DNA of 11,373 bases from contig CAXSEA010000107.1 in NCBI GenBank assembly GCA_964235675.1, positions 1 to 11,373 on the forward strand. Reading direction: 5' to 3'. Source of the DNA: CAXSEA01 sp964235675 (GTDB lineage Bacteria > Armatimonadota > Armatimonadia > Armatimonadales > Capsulimonadaceae). The notes beneath the pieces were generated by a model. That model made no database searches. It saw only the letters and a list, made by a program, of their open reading frames with translations, and was not told the DNA's origin. This document shows positions 6,704 to 11,373 of the stretch, piece by piece. Position 1 is the first letter of the stretch. The number at the start of each line of letters is the position of its first letter. A program made the position numbers and the translations under genes.

Positions 6704-7015
6704 ATGAGAGTCATTAAATCCACGCCGCTCAAAGCATTCTGGGAATTGCATCCCGATGCTGAGCAGCCGCTACGTTCATGGTTTGCCGATGCTGAAAGAG
6801 CGGATTGGCTATCTCCCAACAACCTGAAGCAGTCTTACGCCAACGCCAGCATCATAGGAAACAATCGAGTCATATTCAATATCGGTGGAAATAAATACCG
6901 TTTGATTGTGGCCGTCAGCTACCAGGCACGGGTTGTACTCATCAAATTTATCGGCACACATAAAGAGTATGATGAAGTCAATGCCGAGACTATTGATCGA
7001 TACGTGGCGGAGTAA
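6704..7015 (+). CDS. higB: HigB family toxin (mRNA interferase) of a type II toxin-antitoxin pair
   Basis: A 103-residue protein of the HigB family (RelE superfamily, as in E. coli HigB), whose members cut mRNA on the ribosome. The family signature is plain: VIFNIGGNKYRLIVAV (56-71) followed by IKFIGTHKEYDEV (80-92), matching the GGNxxRL and THKEYD blocks of E. coli HigB. Length is normal. AGGA ends 4 nt before the ATG. The toxin precedes the antitoxin, the order typical of hig loci. The DNA is clearly more AT-rich than the flanking genes, which fits acquisition by horizontal transfer. The key residues look intact, so an active toxin is likely. Confidence 0.92.
   Translation: MRVIKSTPLKAFWELHPDAEQPLRSWFADAERADWLSPNNLKQSYANASIIGNNRVIFNIGGNKYRLIVAVSYQARVVLIKFIGTHKEYDEVNAETIDRYVAE
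7009..7012 (+). promoter_or_regulatory. Ribosome binding site of higA inside the end of higB
   Basis: GGAG (within GGCGGAG) overlaps the last codons of higB and lies 6 nt before the TTG at 7019. It decides the non-ATG start of higA, because no ATG occurs in the early part of that frame, and it suggests translational coupling to higB. Confidence 0.65.
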
Positions 7016-7018
7016 ATT

Positions 7019-7444
7019 TTGAACATTAGTCCTATACGAACCGAAGCGCAGTACCAAGCTGCCATCGCCGAGATCGAAATTATCTTTAACGCCGAACCAG
7101 GTACGGAGGATTTTGACCGGCTTGAAATACTCTTGGTCCTGGTTCATGCCTATGAAGCCGAGCACCATGCCATAGAGCCGCCTGATCCGATTGCCGCAAT
7201 ACAATATGAGATGGAAAAGCGCGGCCTGACGCGGCGAGATTTGGAGCCTCTGATCGGCTCAAGCGGCCGGGTAAGCGAAATCTTGAATCGAAAACGCCGC
7301 TTAACTTACAAAATGCTACAAGCCCTGCATAGCCAGTGGGGAATGTCCGGCGATATACTGCTGAATGAGTATGCTCTGGTAAAACCGCCCAAGAAATCGC
7401 ATACCGCGATATTAAATAGCACAAGCTTGGTACCAAGCAGCTAA
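7019..7444 (+). CDS. higA: HigA family antitoxin with XRE-type helix-turn-helix (TTG start)
   Basis: A 141-residue antitoxin and probable autorepressor of the HigA type. The N-terminal half (1-55) is the helical segment seen in E. coli HigA-like antitoxins (AQYQAAIAEIEIIFN, then FDRLEILLVLVHAYEAEH). Residues about 57-115 are a Cro/CI helix-turn-helix, with LTRRDLEPLIGSSGRVSEIL (70-89) as the DNA-binding core. The C-terminal 25 residues (KPPKKSHTA...) go beyond the usual end and have no recognised role. Translation starts at TTG, 3 nt after the higB stop and in the same frame: higB ends TAA, one ATT codon follows, then TTG. It should bind and neutralise HigB and repress the shared promoter. 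Confidence 0.9.
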   Translation: MNISPIRTEAQYQAAIAEIEIIFNAEPGTEDFDRLEILLVLVHAYEAEHHAIEPPDPIAAIQYEMEKRGLTRRDLEPLIGSSGRVSEILNRKRRLTYKMLQALHSQWGMSGDILLNEYALVKPPKKSHTAILNSTSLVPSS

Positions 7445-7573
7445 TTCTGTAGAAGTACATTGGCGATTGGCGTTTGCCGTCGTCAAAAACTTCGTAAACA
7501 AAACCATCGAATCAGCAAAGACGGCAGGGAGGCCCGGTGTTGCGCAATCCCCATTTGCCCGGCAGGTCCTAAA
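7445..7573. other. Convergent gap between higA and the MFS gene
   Basis: 129 bp without a recognised gene or clear terminator. A loose inverted repeat, TGCCGTC (7475-7481) with GACGGCA (7520-7526), has a 38 nt spacer, too long for a normal terminator. One plus frame stays open from 7416 into the MFS gene, but it has no good start and no family match. Confidence 0.5.
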
Positions 7574-8773
7574 TTACGCGGAATTAAAGTCGCGGGTCGT
7601 CCGTTTGCTGCTGCGCGCCGTCAGGTAAAGCGCGGCCAAAATCACCAGCGATGCCACCCATGGGGTCTGCATCAAGCCCAGGTGAGTCACGACCAGGCCG
7701 CCAAGGAACGAGCCTGCCGAGATGCCGAGGTTGGTGGAGGCGATATTCAGCGCTCCAGCAGCTTCCACGGCGTTTGGCGCGAGGCGCTTGCCGAGGTCGG
7801 TGACGTAAGACTGTATGCCGGACACCGCCGCCACCGCGCAGCCCCCGAGGAGAAACACGCCTATTGTAGCGGCAACTTTGTTGCGGTCCGCTACGGTAAA
7901 GGCGAGCAGGACAACCGCTTGGATGGCGAAGATCAGCATCGCCGCGCGAAGCGGGCCTTGACGGTCGGCGGCGCGTCCGCCCAAAGCGTTCCCAAGCACG
8001 ACCGCGACGCCGTAGACAAGCAGCAGCGGGCTGGCCGCGGCTGCGGGAAAGCGGGTAATTCGCTCAAGCATCGGCACCAAGTACGTAAATACGACGTACG
8101 TTCCCGTGAATCCAAGAGCGGTGATAAGAAACGCCAGCGTTAACCGTCCCTGCCGGAGCACTTCCCATTGGTCGCGCCAGCCGATCCGGCTCGTGGGCCG
8201 CAAATGCGCCGGAACACGCCAAACGGCGGAGATCAACCCGACAATGCCCAGGACCGCGACCATCCAAAAAGTCGCGCGCCAGCCGAACTGCTGTCCGATA
8301 TAAGTGCCCAGCGGCACTCCCGTCACAACGGCGACCGTGAGGCCGGTCAGCACCAGAGCCACCGCGCCCGCGCGCTGCTCTTCCGGCACCAAATCGTCGG
8401 CCATCATATATCCTACCGAGAAGAACAAGCCGTGCGCCAAGCCGGTGATTAGACGCGCCGCCATCAGCACGCCGTAGCCCGGCGCGAGCGCGGCGGCGAT
8501 ATTGCCCAGAACAAATACTGCCATGAGTGCAAGAAGCGTCGCTTTGCGGGAAAGCGAGCTGGTCAGCGCCGTCAGCAGCGGTGTGCCGATGGTGACCGCG
8601 AGCGCGTAGCCGGACACCAGCAGCCCCGCCGACGCGATCGTGACATGCGTGTCCCGCGCCACGGTCGGCAGCAAGCCGACGATGACGAACTCGGTCGTGC
8701 CCACCGCGTAGGCGCATGCGGCGAGGGCCGCCAAGGCGAATCTTGGATTTGTACTCGTCGCCGACTTAAGCAT
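7574..8773 (-). CDS. DHA1-type MFS efflux transporter (AraJ/sugar-efflux-like)
   Basis: A 399-residue inner-membrane proton-coupled exporter with about 12 hydrophobic segments, normal for the 12-TM drug:H+ antiporter-1 family. The first helix (YAVGTTEFVIVGLLPTVA, 22-39) is typical of the AraJ/PbuE/sugar-efflux branch. Motif B is present as RLITGLAHG (107-115). The antiporter motif C region is GLTVAVVTGVPLGTYIG (144-160). Motif A is degenerate in the first half (LLTALTSSLSRKA) but recognisable in the second (GGRAADRQGPLRA, 265-277). The substrate (sugar, nucleoside, arabinose or drug) cannot be told from sequence. Its ATG comes only 3 nt after the stop of the metallophosphoesterase gene (TGA GCA ATG) and has no ribosome binding site of its own, so translation is probably coupled. 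It is the last gene of the operon. Confidence 0.9.
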   Translation of the reverse strand: MLKSATSTNPRFALAALAACAYAVGTTEFVIVGLLPTVARDTHVTIASAGLLVSGYALAVTIGTPLLTALTSSLSRKATLLALMAVFVLGNIAAALAPGYGVLMAARLITGLAHGLFFSVGYMMADDLVPEEQRAGAVALVLTGLTVAVVTGVPLGTYIGQQFGWRATFWMVAVLGIVGLISAVWRVPAHLRPTSRIGWRDQWEVLRQGRLTLAFLITALGFTGTYVVFTYLVPMLERITRFPAAAASPLLLVYGVAVVLGNALGGRAADRQGPLRAAMLIFAIQAVVLLAFTVADRNKVAATIGVFLLGGCAVAAVSGIQSYVTDLGKRLAPNAVEAAGALNIASTNLGISAGSFLGGLVVTHLGLMQTPWVASLVILAALYLTARSSKRTTRDFNSA

Positions 8774-8776
8774 TGC

Positions 8777-9505
8777 TCAGATGGAATTGAATACCATTGG
8801 CGCGGCAACGCCCGCATCGATGGTGACCACAATCGCCCGCTTGGCGGCGTTCACCACCAGGGTCTCGCCGATATAAGCCTCGCCGGCGTCGTGGTGGAGA
8901 TGCCCGCAGACAACCAGCTTCGGCTGGTGCGTGGCGATCACGCGGGCAAGCGGCTCCGAGCCGATATGCAGCGGCTGATGATTACTCCACATGCGGTCAA
9001 GCGTTCCGTAGGGTGGCGCGTGCGAGATAATAATGTCTACCGGAGGGATAGCGTCGTATGCCGCTTCTTCCTCGTTGTGGTCGGCGGTCATGTAGCCGAA
9101 CATCCGGGCCATGCGGGGAGCATTGTACGTGGGCGAGAGGCTGATGCCGTAAAGAGACAGCCCGAGGCATTCGGCGCGGCGATTCAGCAGCGGCGTGACG
9201 CCGGGAATATCCTCCCAATCGGCGTTGCCGACCCGGATGTCATGGTTGCCGGGAATGACGAACGTCGGGAAGCGCGCGCCCAGACCGGCAAGCCACTCGC
9301 GGGAATACGGCACCTCGATGCCGCGCACGCGAGGATGGGCGTGGCCGTACTCGGTGATGTCGCCCGCGATCAGGCACAGATCCGCGTCGGGCAGACGCGC
9401 CGGATCGAACGCCGCAAAATCGGAGTGGATGTCCGACAAGCAAAGCGCCCTCACCGAATGCGGGGGACTACTTGCCGCACCCGGCAAGTCCCGGTCGTTC
9501 AACAA
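8777..9505 (-). CDS. Calcineurin-like metallophosphoesterase
   Basis: A 242-residue cytoplasmic hydrolase of the metallophosphoesterase superfamily, which uses a two-metal centre to cleave phosphate esters. All motifs appear in order: SDIHSD (D25, H27), AGDITEYG (D49), PGNHD (N87, H88, D89), SHAPPYG (H162) and GHLHHDAG (H202, H204). Compact members with the SHAPP and GHLH pattern include the MPPED-like group; the substrate is unknown. The start is uncertain. Two TTG codons (9505 and 9502) follow 10 nt after the ABC-F stop, with only a weak GGA before them. A GTG at residue 18 (9454), just before the first conserved strand, is an alternative. It sits between the ABC-F and MFS genes on the same strand, 10 nt and 3 nt away, and is clearly part of that operon. 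Confidence 0.9.
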   Translation of the reverse strand: MLNDRDLPGAASSPPHSVRALCLSDIHSDFAAFDPARLPDADLCLIAGDITEYGHAHPRVRGIEVPYSREWLAGLGARFPTFVIPGNHDIRVGNADWEDIPGVTPLLNRRAECLGLSLYGISLSPTYNAPRMARMFGYMTADHNEEEAAYDAIPPVDIIISHAPPYGTLDRMWSNHQPLHIGSEPLARVIATHQPKLVVCGHLHHDAGEAYIGETLVVNAAKRAIVVTIDAGVAAPMVFNSI

Positions 9506-9515
9506 ATGATCCGGC

Positions 9516-11138
9516 CTAGCCTCGCTTGCCGTGGTGTTCGCGCTCCTGAATCGGATAGGCGGCGAGATACTCCTCGTAGGTGCCGGGGAAGTCGATCACG
9601 TTTCCCTCGCCGGTAAAGGCCAGAATGCGCGTGGCGACCTCGTTGATCAAATCCTGGTCATGCGTCACCACCAGCACCGTCCCGGCGAACGACGACAACC
9701 CTTCCGCCAGCGCGTTCACGGACTCCAAATCAAGGTGGTTGGTCGGCTCGTCGAAAATCAGCACCGGGTCGCGCTGCTGCATCAGCTTGGACATCATCAC
9801 ACGCGACGCCTCGCCGCCGGAAAGGGCGTTAGTGGATTTTTTGCTGTCGTCGCCGGTGAAAAGCATGCGGCCAAGCAGCCCGCGCACGGCCTGCTCGCCT
9901 TCGCCGTCCACGTCGTAGGTGAGCAGCCAATCAAGCGCTGTGGTGTCCTTCGGGATTTGGTCTTGGAAGTCCTGCTGATAGTAGCCCCAGGTAATTGACT
10001 GGCCCCATTTCACCGTGCCGGTGTCCGGCGGCAGCTCGCCCACCAGCACGCGCAGGAGCGTGGTCTTGCCGATTCCGTTCGGGCCGATAATGCCGATCTT
10101 CTCGCCGCGCCCAATGTCCAAATTAAGTTTGTTGAACAGCGGCGGCTTGGCGGGGTCGAACTGCTTGCACAAATCCTTCGCTACTAAAATGCTCTGTCCA
10201 GCCGGCTTGGCCTGGTCGAAGCGGATATACGGGCGCGTGATATTCGAGCGCTTCAGCTCCGACGGAGCTAGGCGCTCCATCTCCTTGCGCCGCGACTGCA
10301 CCTGAGAGGCGCGCTGGCCCGCGCCGAAGCGCGAGACAAACTCCTGCAATTGCGCTACTTTAGCGGCCTTGTCCTTGTTGTCGGCTTCGACACGTGAGCG
10401 GGCGGACATCTTCTGCTCCAGCATCGCGTCGTAGTTGCCGGGATAGAGGATAATCGTCTCGTAATCGATATCGGCGGTGTGCGTGCAGACAGCGTTCAGG
10501 AAGTGGCGGTCGTGGGAAATCACCACCATTACGCCCTCGTACTCGGACAGGAACTCCTCCAGCCAGTGGATGCCGTCGAGGTCCATGTGGTTGGTGGGCT
10601 CGTCGAGCAGCAAAGCTTCTGGGCCGCCGAACAAGGCCTGCGCCAGCAGCACGCGGAACTTCATGTCGGTGCGCAGACTGCTCATCAGGTCGGAATGGTG
10701 CTCATCGGTCAGGCCGATGCCGCGCAAAATCTCGGCTGCCTCGATCTCGGCCATGTAGCCGTTCTCGTCAGCCACCAGCGATTCAATCTCGCCCAGCCGC
10801 TCCATAACAGCGTCGGAGTAGTCTCCTTCGGCGTACAAGCGGTCGCGCTCCTGTGTCGCTTCCCACAAATCCTTCTTGCCCATGATGACGGTGTCGATAA
10901 TGCGGAACTCGTCAAAAGCGAACTGGTCCTGCCGCAGCACGCCGACCCGCTTCGGGCGCGAGATTTTGCCCCGGTTCGACGCCTCGATCTCCCCGGTCAG
11001 GATTTTGAGGAATGTGGACTTGCCCGCGCCGTTCGGCCCGGTGATGCCGTAGCGGTTGCCATCGGCGAACTTCACGGTGACGTCATCGAAGAGGATGCGC
11101 GTGCCGTAGGATTTGGTAACGTTCTGGACGGTAATCAT
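9516..11138 (-). CDS. ybiT: ABC-F family ATPase, YbiT type
   Basis: A 540-residue soluble twin-ATPase of the ABC-F family; members bind the ribosomal E site and modulate translation. NBD1 has Walker A GPNGAGKS (34-41), RQDQFAFDEF (69-78), Walker B LLLDEPTNHMD (176-186) and H209. NBD2 has Walker A GPNGIGKT (352-359), signature LSGGE (439-443), Walker B LIFDEPTNHLD (460-470) and H493. The linker is about 240-310, with FVSRFGAGQRASQ (267-279). Similarity to E. coli YbiT (530 residues) is strong, for example LRQDQFAFDEF, LYPGNYD and the end FPGTYEEYL. The first signature motif is replaced by SSLRTDMKFRVLLAQALF, as in YbiT itself, so this is a family trait and not damage. It is the first gene of a three-gene operon. 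No Shine-Dalgarno precedes the ATG, and the leader can form alternative hairpins. A housekeeping role is more likely than antibiotic protection, but the latter is not excluded. Confidence 0.93.
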   Translation of the reverse strand: MITVQNVTKSYGTRILFDDVTVKFADGNRYGITGPNGAGKSTFLKILTGEIEASNRGKISRPKRVGVLRQDQFAFDEFRIIDTVIMGKKDLWEATQERDRLYAEGDYSDAVMERLGEIESLVADENGYMAEIEAAEILRGIGLTDEHHSDLMSSLRTDMKFRVLLAQALFGGPEALLLDEPTNHMDLDGIHWLEEFLSEYEGVMVVISHDRHFLNAVCTHTADIDYETIILYPGNYDAMLEQKMSARSRVEADNKDKAAKVAQLQEFVSRFGAGQRASQVQSRRKEMERLAPSELKRSNITRPYIRFDQAKPAGQSILVAKDLCKQFDPAKPPLFNKLNLDIGRGEKIGIIGPNGIGKTTLLRVLVGELPPDTGTVKWGQSITWGYYQQDFQDQIPKDTTALDWLLTYDVDGEGEQAVRGLLGRMLFTGDDSKKSTNALSGGEASRVMMSKLMQQRDPVLIFDEPTNHLDLESVNALAEGLSSFAGTVLVVTHDQDLINEVATRILAFTGEGNVIDFPGTYEEYLAAYPIQEREHHGKRG

Positions 11139-11158
11139 AAGAGTTTTTCGGAGACGCT

Positions 11159-11192
11159 CGGGCCGCTGGGCCTTTTTTCGCAGTTAGGCCCG
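11159..11192 (-). promoter_or_regulatory. Leader of the ABC-F operon with two mutually exclusive hairpins
   Basis: In the minus-strand RNA, GGGCCT (11191-11186) can pair with AGGCCC (11173-11168) as a 6-bp stem with a 12 nt loop. Alternatively CGGGCC (11192-11187) can pair with GGCCCG (11164-11159). The two pairings use the same left arm, so they exclude each other. The second stem ends 20 nt before the ABC-F ATG, which has no ribosome binding site. Such switching could control translation or elongation; function is inferred. Confidence 0.35.
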
Positions 11193-11229
11193 CTGCGCGT
11201 GCCTGACGAGTATGGAATGGCAAAACAAA

Positions 11230-11257
11230 GGACGCGGCAGTGTTAGCCTGCGCGTCC
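11230..11257 (-). terminator. GC-rich stem-loop with T-rich tail upstream of the ABC-F operon
   Basis: GGACGCG (11230-11236) pairs with CGCGTCC (11251-11257), extended by CAG/CTG past one bulged G, with a 7 nt loop. Read on the minus strand, it is followed by TTTGTTTTG, as in a Rho-independent terminator. It lies 64 nt after the stop of a probable gene tail at the right edge. It could instead be an attenuator if an ABC-F promoter lies further upstream, since TAAAAT occurs at 11274-11269. Confidence 0.6.
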
Positions 11258-11321
11258 TGCGAATCGTTATTTTACCCCAGTTGCCGACGTGAGTGTCCCC
11301 GATACGTCTTGGGAGTGGTGG

Positions 11322-11373
11322 TTACGCTTGTGCGGCCTCGCCTGCACTGGGGGGCGAAACCTGGGTGTAGTCG
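11322..11373 (-). CDS. Possible 3' end of an unidentified gene (partial)
   Basis: From the right edge, one minus frame reads DYTQVSPPSAGEAAQA and then TAA (11324-11322). The Pro/Ser/Ala/Glu composition is like a flexible protein C-terminus, and the terminator-like stem at 11257-11230 follows 64 nt later, as expected after a gene. The other two minus frames also run for about 34 codons before a stop but are Arg/His/Thr-rich and less protein-like. Sixteen residues are too few to name a family. Confidence 0.3.
   Translation of the reverse strand, partial: DYTQVSPPSAGEAAQA

Noticed and set aside
7416..7626. Plus-strand open frame after higA that reads somewhat protein-like (for example FAVVKNFVNKTIESA)
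   Set aside because: It has no ATG, no ribosome binding site and no recognised family, and its last third is antisense to the MFS gene end. It could be a gene remnant, but this cannot be supported.
7460..8143. Plus-strand open frame of 227 codons after higA
   Set aside because: It is mostly antisense to the MFS gene, with a basic low-quality product and no ribosome binding site.
8645..9616. Plus-strand open frame of 323 codons
   Set aside because: It is antisense to the metallophosphoesterase gene, which carries every family motif; the plus-strand product is Arg/His-rich without motifs.
10479..11246. Plus-strand open frame of 255 codons over the start of the ABC-F gene
   Set aside because: It is antisense to the Walker A and linker regions of a well-supported ABC-F protein; GC-rich third positions keep the opposite frame open.
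1..11373. Search for a CRISPR array, transposase, tRNA or phage genes, or a reverse-transcriptase or other defence system
   Set aside because: No regularly spaced direct repeats with unique spacers, no transposase or integrase motif, and no tRNA-like cloverleaf was noticed by eye; the only defence-like locus is the common HigBA pair.

Overview
The window is moderately GC-rich bacterial DNA with nine recognisable protein genes, the largest of which runs off the left edge, plus a probable 3' tail of a tenth gene at the right edge. No rRNA, tRNA, CRISPR array, insertion sequence or phage gene was seen. The mix suggests a soil- or plant-associated bacterium with a large genome. It includes a secreted GloVer-repeat / Ig-like / FG-GAP protein, a lone GspF/PilC-like protein, a Tat-exported intradiol dioxygenase and a PAS-SpoIIE phosphatase. 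The style of the first protein (tandem DGNFYGT repeats, then a DFNRDGHADLIW calcium motif) recalls Armatimonadota such as Capsulimonas. That assignment is an inference from style and not proven here. TGA, TAA and TAG all serve as stops, and TTG appears to be used as a start several times (phosphatase, higA, metallophosphoesterase).

Left part (1-3580), minus strand: a secreted repeat protein whose 3' end lies outside the window, with its own promoter (TTGTAT-17 nt-TACAAT). Upstream of it on the same strand is an orphan type II secretion / type IV pilus inner-membrane platform protein. The region upstream of that gene has a textbook Shine-Dalgarno followed by a ten-codon reading frame ending in TGA, in frame with the gene. 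It then holds two palindromic AGAATTCT boxes in the divergent promoter shared with the dioxygenase.

Middle part (3580-7444), plus strand: the Tat-signal intradiol ring-cleavage dioxygenase ends at a strong hairpin terminator. Next come a PAS-SpoIIE serine phosphatase (TTG start, extended -10 promoter) and a DUF1697 gene 19 nt downstream. A HigB-HigA toxin-antitoxin pair follows, in more AT-rich DNA. The two TA genes lie in the same frame, separated only by TAA and one codon, and higA starts at TTG behind a GGAG.

Right part (7574-11138), minus strand: a tight three-gene operon, read from the right as a YbiT-type ABC-F ATPase, a metallophosphoesterase (10 nt gap) and a DHA1/AraJ-like MFS efflux transporter (3 nt gap). 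The upstream leader holds two mutually exclusive hairpins and, further out, a terminator-like or attenuator-like stem. Every gene belongs to a known family. The most unusual points are the operon of translation factor, phosphoesterase and efflux pump with its structured leader, and the interrupted upstream frame of the GspF-like gene.
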